Shown: one piece after another, positions 31,854 to 43,856 of the stretch
Position numbering within the stretch: the first letter of the stretch is position 1
How the letters are laid out: each line of letters starts with the position of its first letter
Assembly (NCBI GenBank): GCA_037367405.1
Contig: JAZKJV010000297.1
Span: 1,736,001-1,800,000, forward strand
Source: Ottelia alismoides
Lineage: Eukaryota; Streptophyta; Magnoliopsida; Alismatales; Hydrocharitaceae
DNA: 64,000 nucleotides
Direction of reading: 5' to 3'
Translations under genes and position numbers: made by a program
The notes under the pieces: model-generated
What the model was told of the DNA's origin: nothing
Databases searched by the model: none
Seen by the model: only the letters and a program-made list of their open reading frames with translations

Positions 31854-31866
31854 CGGTATCAGAGCC
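31854..31866 (+). other. Primer binding site of copia-1, tRNA-Met type
   Basis: CGGTATCAGAGCC starts two bases after the LTR. The usual plant copia site is TGGTATCAGAGC, complementary to initiator tRNA-Met; here the first T is C, which would mismatch the terminal A of the tRNA. Copia-2 has the standard form. Confidence 0.88.
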
Positions 31867-33639
31867 TTAGGTCGGTGGTTTTGGATACGATCCATAAACC
31901 GAGGATGACTTGGGTTCATTAGGGTTTGCGAAAGTTTTCTTGCATTTCATTTTCGCATCTCTGTTTTGATATTATTTTAGGCACTGTTTAAATTGTTTAA
32001 ACACGAAAATAATATTTGGATTTTATTCCCCATTAAATAAGGAAACCGTAGGATCTGAGTTTGCGTGATTTCGATTCCGTTTGCTCTAGATATGCTCATT
32101 TTAGTGAACATGTATCCACTGTTTCGGGGACTGCGGATCATAACGTAATTAAGATGTTAATTGCGGATTTGAAATGCCTTGAAATGCGTGCAAATCACTT
32201 GAGTTCTGTTGTAAATCAAGTTAGCAAACTTTAGAAATTTACTTTGCTTAATTTGGATTTAAATTGATTGAGATATGGTATTTTTAGTAAGTGAGGGTCA
32301 CTGCTGAAAATACTTTCCTAATCAAGAACCTAGTGATCGTCATTTAATTAATTAGTGAAATTAAATTGTTTAATTTCCTGGAATAATTATGCATAAATAT
32401 TTGTGAAATATTTAATGATAATTATGTCCTTAAATGACTTTGTCCTAACCAACAAACGATTAGATGTGATCTAGACCAAGATTGGTTACATGATCTACAT
32501 GATCAACATTCCAACAAACATGTTGCTTGAATAGGACTTGGGATTTGTTTAGCAAATCTCATTATAATGTTAATCAAAATTGTTTTGATTATTACTCTAT
32601 GGTATAATTTCGGTTGAAGAACCGATGATCATCTCAAGTACAAAATGATCTATTTTGCATTATCCTTTCCCGAGGTGGATATGGTGTCTAGTCGGAGAGC
32701 ATTGGGGTTGCGGGTTGCAACGTATGTGGTCCGTCCCACTCTCGTCGATACTGGCCATGACAGCGGGTAGGGTTAGTATAATGCTTAAGAAATCATGATG
32801 TATTTCTAATTATTAAAATTCGAAATAATACATATTTGAGATAATACCATAATTCAAGTAACTATTAAAATGTCTGTTGAATATTAATTGGATCATTAAT
32901 TTAATATGATTAGATTAATTGGAATCCAATTAAAATTAAAACACTCTATTATGAATATAGATGTTATTTCCCTTGGAAGAATTAATCATAATGAATATGA
33001 TTCATAATGATTAATTAGAATTTGAATATGATATGGAGGATCACAAAAGTGACATCCATGGTCTCCCGTCCAGGCGAAGGGTTCCGTCGCCAGATATTAT
33101 ATGTAGGAGACGCCTGTCCGAAGTGACAGCTCCTGCATACGATCCATTTGGATCGGGCTCTTCGCTTCTCGAAAGAGTAAGGACGTATGCGTAGTGACCC
33201 CAATATCGGGTCCTCATATTATTGGGGCGATATTGGATTGCGCATAGCGAGTTGTATTCCTGTTGACGGTTGGTTCAATTAATGACGGGTCAACATTGCC
33301 TTAGGGGTGGTGGGCCCGGGTGTTAAAGACCGAATTGGGAGATGCAAGTTGGACTTGCAAGGCGGAATGTGTTCCCGCTTCTTTTTATCCGAGTTGTAGG
33401 TTCTCATATTATTGGGATGCAACAAAGATAAGGAAGGAGATCCCAGATCTTGTTGAGATATAATGGTAAGTATATCTCTTACATTGAAAGTGATTAAGGG
33501 AATGAACTTTCAGTGTTGACAAGACAAGACAACTTTGATATAAAAATCCTAAATCAAAGTAATATATATATATATTTATGCAAATTTCTTATTTCAGATA
33601 ATCCTTCATTATAACCCACTCAATGATATACTCAATAAT
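31867..33639 (+). other. Long conserved leader of copia-1
   Basis: About 1.8 kb without a usable frame. Two islands stand out against AT-rich text: 32660-32780 (CCTTTCCCGAGGTGGAT, CGTATGTGGTCCGTCCCACT, GGCCATGACAGCGGGTAGGG) and 33040-33540 (GGGTCAACATTGCCTTAGGG and its surroundings). Both recur nearly unchanged in copia-2 (48320-48440 and 48700-49180), and the second also at 1-250 in copia-3. Conservation here exceeds that of the coding region, suggesting packaging or regulatory RNA. Confidence 0.75.
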
Positions 33640-34170
33640 AACCAGTAAAATATCATGGATTGGACTCATGATCCAGATATTGTACTTGCAATTGGACACA
33701 TAATGTATGTGGTTGCAATGTGCAAGTTTCCTCATAATATTGAGGAATGACAATTAAATAGATAATAGGACTACAACCCTAGGGTTTGTATGTCTCTATA
33801 GTCTTGATCTCTCATCGGATGTACTTTGGAAGTGACATGTCGATGATGATCGCAATTGTCAAATAATCCTTATAAAATTAATGAAGATATTCTGGCATAC
33901 ATATGTGCTCTTGACATTTAACATGAATGAGATGGTTCACTGCATCATGCAGAATGGTGGCTCTGTAAGAGATGATGTATTCAAATTGTTTGAGTACCTA
34001 CCTGAACCTATGTTTTAAGAGTTTAGATGGATGTAGATGATGAGTATCATCATTCTACTATCTATACTCTGGTCATTCATGAAGATTCATAATATTCATA
34101 TTGTATGAATTTAATGAAGCATGTATAAATGTTGAAATGCTCTTACATAAGAGATCCTTAGTCTTAAGCA
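33640..34170 (+). pseudogene. Copia-1 gag relic
   Basis: Near 33655-33760 one frame gives DWTHDPDIVLAI then KFPHNIEE, a decayed form of the DW-R-N-L-D-IVL block at the start of plant copia gag. Stops follow within a few tens of codons in all frames, and no zinc knuckle is recognised. Copia-2 carries the same decayed text at about 49320-49420. Assignment rests on this motif and on position. Confidence 0.6.
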
Positions 34171-34834
34171 ATGATTGCTTATAGATAAAGGGAGCGCAGT
34201 GGAAGCATGGGTTGGACACGAGTAAGAAGTATGATCAAAGAGTTGACTATACATCTATGACTTCCATATGTCATCCGAAGAGTTGGATGAATGCCAATAC
34301 TGCAATAAGTTGATGTGTTGATAGTATGACTATCAAGTCTATCTAGAATCCTTAGAGAAGGACTCGGATGGAGCATCGGATTAATCTACATAAATCATTG
34401 ATAAGATAAAGTCAAATAATTGTATCTCAATCTTCTGATGACATTTGCAATAGGTTGCATATGTTTTTTAGAAGACTGGAAAATTTGATCTTAAAGGTTT
34501 ATAGTTATCCACATGGATATTGATGCAATTGTTGCAACAATCTCTGTTGGATCGATAGACTTGTTAATTTCAGTGGGAGAGTCCTTAGTCTTAGAGAATG
34601 TCTCTATGACCTAGATATAAGAATACACTCATTGTTTGTTTCTAAATGTTAGAAATGAACATGAATCTGAGATAGAACTATCATAAAGAGTTATGATGTA
34701 TATATTTCAGATAGTAATCTAATAATCTAGTGGACTTCACTAAATTAGAAAATTAATGAGTGGTTCATTAACATTTCTAAATACTGAATTAAACCTTAAG
34801 ATCAATAGGAGGATGAAGATCATTTGACAATGAT

Positions 34835-35640
34835 CTAGCATCAAGCCTTGGACATTTGTCTATTGATTTGATCAATAGACTAGTAAGAGATGAAACTTTA
34901 GAATGTCTAAAATTTCAAAACTTACATACTTATGAATATTGTATTCAAAGAAAAATGTCCAATACACCCTTCTTAGAGAAAGGTGTAAGATGTCAAGGTA
35001 TTCGGGATCTCATACATATTGATGTATGTGGATCATCTATATCATAGTAAACATTGTGGATATGTGATATCTATCGATGATTATGTGTGATATGATATTT
35101 CTTCTCTTCACCTAAGAAACCTTTGAAATGTTCAAAGATTTCATTATTTTTTTTTGGTTTAGAACCATAGTTTGAAGGAAGATAAAATGAATTTGATCTA
35201 ATCTAGGTAGCAAGTACCTGTTAGATAAATTCAAAGAATACCTTATAGAGATATGAATATCATTTCTATCTCAATCCTCCTAACACATCTTAACTCAATA
35301 GAGTTATAGGGAGATACAATTGGATCATGTGTGACATGATCTTATCAATGATGAATTTTAGCATAATTATCCCTTAGTTTCCAGGTATGTATGTGTAGTA
35401 GAGACTACAATGTATATCCTTAATAAGGTTCCATGTATGTTGGAATCTAGCACTTGAGAGTGCTGCTTCATTAGGAAAATAAAGGATGGTATTGGATACC
35501 TACCTTATGACCTTGAGATTCTTAAAGTATCTCATCTCTGAGAATGTGATTCTTAGAGGTTGAGAGTCTTGAGAATCAAGATGAAAATGAAGTGTAGGAA
35601 CTCATTTATCTTGAGAAGATAATGAGGCTCCTGAAATTGG
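34835..35640 (+). pseudogene. Copia-1 integrase relic
   Basis: The frame at 34856-35044 reads INRLVRDETLECLKF, EYCIQRKMSNTPF and LIHIDVCG. This is the pre-integrase zinc-finger region and the start of the DDE core of a Ty1/copia integrase. Further blocks appear in other frames: GYVISIDDY near 35055 and ETTMYILNKVP near 35405, the latter close to the end of the core. Several stops lie in between, including one within the DDY block that copia-2 shares. The protein cannot be made. Confidence 0.85.
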
Positions 35641-35789
35641 AAACTAAGAGGACAATTAAAAATGAAACACTAATACCTCTTCAAATGAGTTTGAGAATGG
35701 ATTCCATGTGTCAGAGAAATCTGACAATGATTGAACTTCATGTGATGAAGCTTCTGAAGATCATAGCATGGATAGATGGATGTTGGCAA

Positions 35790-36690
35790 TAAAAGTCTAA
35801 TGTAGACTTCATATGCAAGTGTTGTATATGGACCCTCGTGGATCCACCTATATGGGTAATACATGTAAAGGTGTAAATGGATCTTCAAGAGAAAGGGAAC
35901 CTGATGAGAAGGTGGAGACCTTCAAAGCACGGTTCGTAGCCATGAGCTACACATCGGAAGAGAAGACATTGCTTGCGATGAGACTTGCTCTTCGGTGACC
36001 ATGCTTAAAAACATCAGAATATTGCTAATCTTGGTTGTACAACTTGACTATTAGATGTAAGTCAAGATTGCATTCCTCTATAAATACCTCTCTGAGGATA
36101 TTCACATGAAGTAGCCCCAGGGCTTCATGATTGAGGAAAGCAAGGTGTGCAAGCTAAGGAATCCATCTAAGGACTCAAATAAGCTTCTTTGAGATGGACC
36201 ATAAGATTTGATGAAATTATAAATGTTATGATTTCAAATGGAATCTTGATGAGCCATGCGAAGCTTAGTGGGAGTGCCTATGTGTTCATTGCGCTAAATG
36301 TAGATGATATCCTGATCATTTAAAATGATATAAGGATAATAATAAGTGTTTTATAATCTGATTGTTCCATAACTTGAGATATGATCTCAAAGATACCTCT
36401 TGGATCTTAGTTCTGAAGGTGTTCAGGAGCAAAGAGAAGAGGGTATTGGGGCTGTCACATTAGTAGTACACCTTGGACATATTCTATTTTATGGAAAATC
36501 CCAAGAAAGGCTTCCATCCCTTAAGATATGGTTCTGACCTGTCTGAAGGGATAGCACCTCAAAGAGTTGAGGAAGTAAATGCTAGAACTACTTGCACTTG
36601 TGCATTAGTTACAAGAAGCTGAGTGTATGCTAGATATGTACAAAAGCTAGATATCTGCCATGCAGTGGGAGTAGTAAAATGTTACTAATC
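35790..36690 (+). pseudogene. Copia-1 reverse transcriptase relic
   Basis: Blocks in shifting frames: EKVETFKARFVAMSY near 35910 (RT start), KSIYGLK-like text near 36155, RFDEIINVMI and KLSGSAYVFI near 36210-36290, and LNVDDILII near 36297-36325, equivalent to the catalytic YVDD box with Asn for Tyr. Near 36500-36680 come KGFHPLRYGSDL and PDICHAVGV-like text, the end of the Ty1/copia RT. At least eight stops or frameshifts lie between. Confidence 0.85.
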
Positions 36691-37146
36691 CTACTATGGA
36701 AATAAAACACTTAATTGCAGTAATAATAATATCTTCAAAGATGATGAAACTTAGAGATAGTGATCTCAAAGTCTTATATTCAAAAGTTTAAGACCATGTA
36801 GATAGTGATCTATAAGGGTCTAAACTTTAGATACCTTAGGAGATAGAGATCTCCAGGAATGAAGGTATTCTAATAAGGATTATGGGGATACTGGTTATGA
36901 TAATTATTAAGCTGTAGTGTCAAAGACACTGTAACTAACTAGATTGAGTATTGGTTGCATAAGATGCAACAATCGCATTAGATGCGAGCACTGTTACTGG
37001 GGATATGTAAGTGCCATAAAAGGACTTGGCATAGTCTCGCGGGAACAGAGTGACTGATCAGCTTACCTAGCTATTTTCTAAATAGCCTATGATTGTCACA
37101 TGAGTGCGGGTTTAAATGATTAGCCCATTAATGGCTCTTTGGGCTA
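36690..37146 (+). other. Copia-1 RNase H position and 3' tail
   Basis: By position this should hold RNase H. I cannot recognise its motifs, and stops are frequent. The last 120 bp (37020-37140) are better conserved with copia-2 (52730-52860) than the rest, consistent with sequences needed next to the PPT. Confidence 0.5.
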
Positions 37147-37154
37147 GTGGGAGA
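37147..37154 (+). other. Polypurine tract of copia-1
   Basis: GTGGGAGA followed by T and the LTR start TGTTGG. Short PPTs of the form GTGGGAGA are typical of plant copia elements. Copia-2 has the same at 52859-52866. Confidence 0.8.
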
Positions 37155-37155
37155 T

Positions 37156-39806
37156 TGTTGGAAATGCGAGCCCACGGCGAGCCATTATGCAATAAATGTT
37201 ATTGCAATTCACTCCTTAATCTGAAATGAAGAATATATAATTTGCATAATAGGTCCCTTAGTACAATTAGGGTTATGTACCATAGCCATCTTGATGATCA
37301 TACAGCTGTTGATTCAACTATTGAATCATAGAGGTTGGTGCTTGGATGAATATCTAAAGAGTTAGATTGAGGACTCATCAAGCACCGTCAGATGATTGTT
37401 AAGAGATGATCTCCAGCCTGAGTAGGAGATGGCAATCCTTATCTCTGAAGGCTGATATCTGACTGACCTCTTGATGCAGGTCCTCTGCATAGGAATAGAG
37501 ATTCGGAGGTGTCAGATTAGTTAGGTCAAAGAGTTGACTTAACGAGATCGAGATAACCAAAGTCCTATATCGTATGTTGTCATGATATAGGCACGCATCC
37601 TCTGACCGGAGACAGATGTGTTGCTATATGTCTAAGTATGTACATTTGGCAGACCAATAGGTTGATGACCTAATCAAGGTCTACACACCGGCGCGCTGGT
37701 GTGCATATAAGGGCATATGAGTAATACGATCTCTCAAAGGGATCATACAGGTTCAGTTACTGAACCGGAAGACATGAGCTCACTCATGAGATATTGGGAA
37801 GAATCAAATTCCGTGCGCACGGTCGTCTCGCTTTGGAAGCTTGACTGAATTTGTAGGTTTGATATATACTTTTGGAAAGTATATGATCAAGACCTAGGTA
37901 TGATATATGCTTTTGGAAAGTGTATGATTGATACCAACTCTCAATGATCGAATGAGAAACTTACTGATAAAACCATGAAGTAGACAGTATAAAGTTGATC
38001 CAATACTTCGGGTTTAGTCTGAGTCTTCCAGTATGCAGGATGTACAGGTATTGGGAATACCTGAGGGTGATGTGATCATAAACGATTGTATAACCATGAC
38101 GCTTCCATTCCTAGGGAGTGATGAAACGGGTCTGGATTTTAGTGACTCCTCTCAGTAGAGAAGTAATCTGATCTTGGTCCAAGTGTTGGACATTGATCTG
38201 AATGTGATTCAGATGCAATAATAAGATTAGATTTATGGTCTTGATTTAATCAAGCATCTATGGGAGGCCCGCGATCTGGATTTGAGATATGATCTCAATA
38301 TCCATGTCACTATACGTGGAACAATACAATCGCCCTGTCCTTATCTCCAAGTATCTGCGGAGAAAGCGCATTATCCTTGAATGAGTTCATGGATAATTCT
38401 ATTGTTGATTTATGTATCCGGGCATTGAGAAAATGGATAATTAAATGTGATTTAATTATCATGAGTAATATGAATTTGATTCATATTATAAAGAGAGTTA
38501 TCTGAGATAATTAAATGTGATTTGATTATCAAAGATGTGAATAATGTGAATGTGATTCATATTATTTGAGAACAAGAGAATAAAGATCCAAGATGATTAA
38601 ATGTGATTTAATTATCATGGATATGAATAATGTGGGTAGCAATATCCATATTAGTCATATATATTATAAATGTGATTTATAATATATAAGAGAGAGCTAT
38701 TTGTGATTTACATTTGTTAATTAAATGTTAATGTGAATTGGATTCACATTGGACATTGAATTGAAAATGTAATTTACATTTTGTTTTGGGTTGTGAATAT
38801 GATTCACAAATTTCCAATGGCATGATTGCAATGTTCACAAAATAAATTGGATTTATTTTTGTGAAATAATTTGCAACAAATGTTGTTGCAAATATTGGAG
38901 AGAATCATGAGATAATGTAATCTCATGTAATAGGAAAAAGGAAGCTCCCTTCCTAATGAGGAGAGGGGACGACCACAATTCCATAAGGAATGTGGTGGCC
39001 GTCCACCCTCCTTATGGAAGGAGGCTTGCCTCCTTTCCTATCTCTCCAATGGAGATTGATTTGATATAAATCAAATTATATTTAATATATATTTGATTTT
39101 TATTAAATTAATTGTTGTTGTGTTTTTAGCAACAAATCATGGCCATTGGAAGAAACACAAATTAATGTGGACCATTGGATTTGTGTTGACACATGGATTG
39201 AGATCCATGGATCCCAAAACCCTATAAAAGGAAAGGCACCCCATTGCTCTTCAAAACACAGAAGTTGAGGCAACAAATCTCTCTTTCTCTCATTCTCTCT
39301 ACACGTCCTCTCTCTATCTCTCTCATGTGGCCGTCCACCATGGATGCCCTAGAGAGGTTCTCCATCGCCGCGGCATCGTCGTTATGTTGTCCGATGGTTT
39401 GCTCGTGGATCTCCGTCTCCTTCGGTGCGCCCCGCTCGTGAAGAAGACATCGGATCTCGTGTGTCGAGATCAGGAGATCCGCCGCTTGGATCATCAACAT
39501 GGATTGCGAGAAGCACGTGGTTCATCCCCGTGTTCGCAAGCGTCTCCTCCGTCAGATCGGACTTGAGACAGGAGGTGTCTTCGTTTAGAGACTCGATTGC
39601 AACCACGCTTCAAGAGGTAAACCTAATACTTGTTTGTGGTTTAGACGAAACGATCCGAGAAGTGTTCTTGGATCATGTGGTTTCGTCACATGAAAAATTT
39701 TAATTTCCGCTGCATAGAACAACTAGTACGACTAGTCGTTCTTCGTCGTATTCGATGCGACGCTCACGCTTCTGTGATGCGCTTGAGGATCTAACCATAT
39801 CCTTCA
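37156..39806 (+). repeat. 3' LTR of copia-1
   Basis: TGTTGGAAATG to ATATCCTTCA. It is nearly identical to the 5' LTR and contains the same hairpin array (38436-38864) and TATA box (39223-39230). Visible differences include the GAGGAGAGGGG variant near 38960 and several C/T or G/A changes in 39240-39780. Confidence 0.93.
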
Positions 39807-40860
39807 ACGATAACATTCAATAATTCACATAAAATACTATATAAAATATTTTATAATATACTGTATTTAATATCAAAATAAAAGAATAAAGGAAATAAAA
39901 GAAAAAAAGAATGAAGTGTCAAAGACACTGAGAGAATCTAGACCTTGAGAACCAGTTATCATGATGACCCGGTCATTAAGGAATAAAGTAGGGGGAGATG
40001 GGCAGATAAACTATGCAGAAAACTCTTGAAAACCCAAATCCAATTTAACAATAATATGCCTTTTGGTACCTATTTTATTCTCACAATCTCAAATCAATAA
40101 ACTCTCAACATGAATCTTATACATAAAAATACAAAGAAAAATACAAAATTTATTTCATTCAAAAAATAATGCATAGTCTGCATGGGACATACATAATAAA
40201 AAATCGCAAAGAAAATTGTATAGACTCGTATCTTCTCCATACATATCCAAAATTGACCAAACTCAACTTTATTATTCATAAAGTTAAATTATATATTTAA
40301 TTAAGGTGGTTTTATTTAATTTGGAGCTAAGATGCAAAAATTGTCTTTTGGGCCCTCATTTTCAATATATTTTTTCTTTATATTTTTCACTTTCTTATAT
40401 TTTTATATATTTGTAAATAATATTCAAATACATACACATCATAAAATTAGAACAAAAACACTAAAAATGTACTAAAATGAATAAATCTATTTAATATATA
40501 TGTAAAGTATACCTATAATATACATATATAATCTATATACTTAATTATTTTAGTAAATAAATAACTTCAGAAAAGTATGCTAAAAATATGTAAATAAATA
40601 ATTAAATAAGTTATAAATGATAAAATACCTACATAAAATAATAAAATATGAAATAAAATTAAATATCCTAAATATAGGTATTTATACATATACACATACA
40701 TGTAAATATTAGCATTTAATACTTTAGCGTAAAAAAATTAAAAATAACTTAAAAATACTACATAAAATAAGGAACAACTTTTATGTTTAAATTAAAAATA
40801 ATAAAATCATTTGTTTTTTTATTGATTTAGCGAAGCATTTCTGAAAAAGAATTTTCCTGA

Positions 40861-40911
40861 TTGGTCCACGTGGACCAATCGGGGAGCCCCGACTATTGAC
40901 CGCCCGGTCAA
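40861..40911 (+). promoter_or_regulatory. G-box and W-box palindromes of LTR C
   Basis: TTGGTCCACGTGGACCAA at 40861-40878 is identical to the palindrome in LTR A and here extends by two more paired bases on each side. TTGACCGCCCGGTCAA at 40896-40911 is the matching W-box inverted repeat with a different centre. Conservation of the arms but not the spacer supports function. Confidence 0.6.
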
Positions 40912-43051
40912 AGGTCCTTCCTTCCTCTCTGGCCAGTGTCAGAGCTCACGAGTGGCCTCTCTTCTCCTCATTTTTACGCCACCTCCATGCCTCCATCTCC
41001 CTCTAACTTCTCACCCTCCTACAACCCAACCATCCTTCTCCTTTACCCATGTTCTAGACTCCACCAACTCCCTTTCTCCCTCACGCAATCTCCCCACATT
41101 TTTTATCGGAACCCTTATCTATAACCCCAAAGTACCTTGAGTCGAATCTCTATTGACAATGGAGCTCCCTAAGCCTATCAGCGAGGACAAGGAGGCAGAG
41201 GAAGAGGTCCACCACCGTCGAAGTTCCAACACTGACGTGGTTGCCAGATCCAGGTAATTAGTACATGTTTGAGTTGTTAGGAGTATGTAATGTAATCACA
41301 TTTTTTACTATTAGCTTAGATTTCACTCTAGTTGATCTAATTTACTTTAGATTAGTTTAATTTTAGGAATTAAACGTGTTGAAGATTCTAGCTGCATCCT
41401 CGAATTTGCCATGAAAACTTATTTCCAGCCCGCACATCCACCGTCATCTCGATCATCATCCCCTTCTCCACGAAATCCCTTCGTGACCAACCCAGATCCC
41501 GTATAAATCTAGCGAATCAAACTCTACCTTCTTCCATCCACCAAGAGCTCACCACCCCTAATGAATCCCTTGCTTTATAGCTTCAACCAAAGGTTGTGGT
41601 GCTTCACCTCGAGCCTGGTGACATTTTGGTGCATGTGTCATGGCTTGAGGACCCCCCCCCTCCGGAGTTAAATCAAAGTCCCATCAATTCTCTAGGTTGT
41701 GTGAATAATCAAGCCCCATGTCTCGTTCGAAGGGACTTGGAACCCATCGAGGACCACCAGCAAGTACGGAGGATCCCCAACAAGATTATGGATCCTTCGC
41801 AAGACGAACAGAGCTCGAAGCAAGGAGATAACGTTGATTGGAGCACTACGAGGACAAGGTTCTTGGCTGCTCTTCCAAGTAGTGTTAGGATTCTCAGATG
41901 AAAAATAATGCCTACATCTAATTCGGGTCATTCAATCTCAGAGAAGTGATGCCTCACCTCGACCGTTGACTGCGCCACGTGGAGCGACCATTGCCCTCCA
42001 ATAGCGTGCTTAAGTGGGCAAATATATTAGTAACACTCTACCATTTTTGTATTTCAAATTTAGTCCTGTAAATAATAAGTTTGGTATAAATATTCTTGTG
42101 AATATTGCAATGAACCCCTGAACCTCTTGAATAATGCATATTAGCCCATGCCAACTCACCTTACGTGCATCCATACATGAGGTGGGAATTTTGCAGCCAA
42201 GCCTTGTCAGGTTCCTCTATTTATATTTAGTGCATAAGATTTGTGATTATGTGTTAAATATTGAGGATATTTGCATGTAAACCCTTAGCTTTTATTTATA
42301 TTACAAATACGCCCCTGTCAACATTATAAAATAATCTATATCTTTTTATTTTTATATAATAGCTCCTATGCTTGTAAAATCATGGAAAAATCAAAGTAAA
42401 TGCTTCATATCATGATTTCTAACTCCACATTTTTATTTTAGAATTTTACTTGAATTTTCCATTTATTATAAATCAAAAGGAACCTATTTATTCCCTATTT
42501 AGATATAAAAATACAAAAAATTAAAACCTCCTCTAAAATATCCAAAAAAACACATTATATATTACCATATTTTATAAAACCATACTAAAAATCACAAAAA
42601 TTGCAAAATAAAACCCTTAAAAATTGAAAAACCGTCCTAACCCCATAAAAATTAACAAAATTTTTATAAGGAATTTTGGACCTACTATGTATTTTTAAAA
42701 CCCTAAAGCATTCATCCTATTTTTTGAAGTTTGTTTTTCTATTTTTAATCAAGTAAAATTCATAAAAATAGAAAAACTAACCATAAAAATTTCCAAAATG
42801 GATAAAAAATAGATAATGACAAAATATTTTATCTTATAAATTATGGGTATATCTAGTTATATTTATAAATACAAAATCATATATATTATTTATACTATAT
42901 ATAATTATTAATAATATTTTTAATTGTAAATATTTATAAATATAGTTAAAACCTTTAAACAAATAAAAAGGACTACTCTTATATGTATTATCTGAATATA
43001 TATATATCATAGAAGTACTATATATATTATTTATATAATACATATTATTAT

Positions 43052-43423
43052 GGGTAAAATGGGGCTGCCCCCATGGGGGAGCTAACTTGGCTCCCCCCGC
43101 CCCATTTTGTCTGATTTTTTTTTGAAATTTTCTTCCACGGGTTTTCATCAATATATCCCTATATTATGTCATTAAAATTTCGTGCGAAATAAAGACTCCT
43201 ACGGTGTCCATCCAGACGTGGTCATTTTTAGTAATTCTGTTACCGTTAGAAAAGGACTGTCTAGATGGAGGCCATAGGAGTCTCTGTGTCGCGTGAAATT
43301 TTAATGACATAATTTAGGGATATATTCCATGGAAGAAAATTTCAAAAAAAAATAAAAAGACCATGCGAAATGGGGCGGGGGGAGCCAAGTTAGCTCCCCC
43401 TAGGGGGAAGCCCCATTTAACCC
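43052..43423 (+). mobile_element. Fold-back Mutator-like MITE, 372 bp
   Basis: The ends are GGGTAAAATGGGGC and GCCCCATTTAACCC, flanked by a perfect 9-bp duplication TATTATTAT (43043-43051 and 43424-43432). The left and right arms are inverted copies over about 180 bp each. Shared blocks include GGGGGAGCTAACTTGGCTCC against its complement, GAAATTTTCTTCCA, and TTATGTCATTAAAATTTC against its complement. A 9-bp TSD with long terminal inverted repeats beginning with G is the mark of the Mutator superfamily. There is no coding capacity, so a transposase must come from elsewhere. Confidence 0.9.
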
Positions 43424-43856
43424 TATTATTATATATATACTTATTATACCTTTAAATATAAAAAGAAACTGAAAATCAAAAAAATATAAAAAGGAAATTA
43501 AAATTATAAAATTTATAAACATAAAAAACAGTAAAAATCCATAAAATTAAATATAATTATAAAACCCTGTAAAATCTAAAAAAATACAAAAAGTACAAAA
43601 GTATTTGTTGTTTATTTTTATACAATAAATACTCATATGCACGTAGTCCTCTATGGTTTGACACTTTACCCTTATTCACTATAAACATATTTTATAAAGT
43701 TAAAAAAAATAATAATTTTTGACTCACACATTTGCATTAATTATTCATATATTGTGGATTGATTGCTTATTTGATTGGTTGAGCATGTTCCGAGTACTGC
43801 GAGAGCGGTCAATATAGCGATTGTCGGACCCGACTTGTCAGGAACTACATGCCCTC

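Larger units (their letters stand above)
29202..39806 (+). mobile_element. Copia-1: young Ty1/copia element with dead coding region
   Basis: LTRs at 29202-31851 and 37156-39806 (2650 and 2651 bp) differ at only about 15-20 positions that I could count by eye, mostly transitions. The TSD is a perfect ACGAT at 29197-29201 and 39807-39811. The primer site is of the tRNA-Met type. The internal region retains relics of gag, integrase and RT, all full of stops. LTRs this similar mean recent insertion, so the decay of pol came before transposition. Confidence 0.93.
29112..43851 (+). mobile_element. Athila LTR C (probable solo LTR), split by copia-1
   Basis: C starts TAATGAATCTC at 29112, a TGATGAATCTC variant. 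It runs to 29201, is interrupted by copia-1, and continues from 39812 to about 43851. Without insertions it is about 3.8 kb. No PPT precedes it and no primer site follows, so it is probably solo. CCCTC occurs at 29107-29111 and 43852-43856 and may be the TSD, but the 3' end then reads ACATG instead of ATCA. The end may therefore be deleted, or lie up to about 30 bp further right. Confidence 0.7.
39812..43851 (+). repeat. LTR C, distal piece
   Basis: After the second ACGAT, the text continues the AT-rich U3 of an Athila LTR, including GGAATAAAGTAGGGGGAGAT near 39980, which is shared with LTR A near 10400. Then come the palindrome module (40861-40911), the C-rich part (40920-41950), GCA-N-CCCC units (42040-42320), an AT-rich zone holding the fold-back MITE, and an end block with GTCGGACCCGACTTGTC near 43825. 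The predicted frames at 40936-41140 and 41596-41901 are low-complexity or unconserved. Confidence 0.8.

Noticed and set aside
33558..33578. AT dinucleotide run
   Set aside because: A short microsatellite in an AT-rich leader, with no further significance.
40936..41140. Pro/Ser-rich overlapping frames in LTR C
   Set aside because: They lie in the C-rich LTR middle, with different frames and content in LTRs A, B and D.
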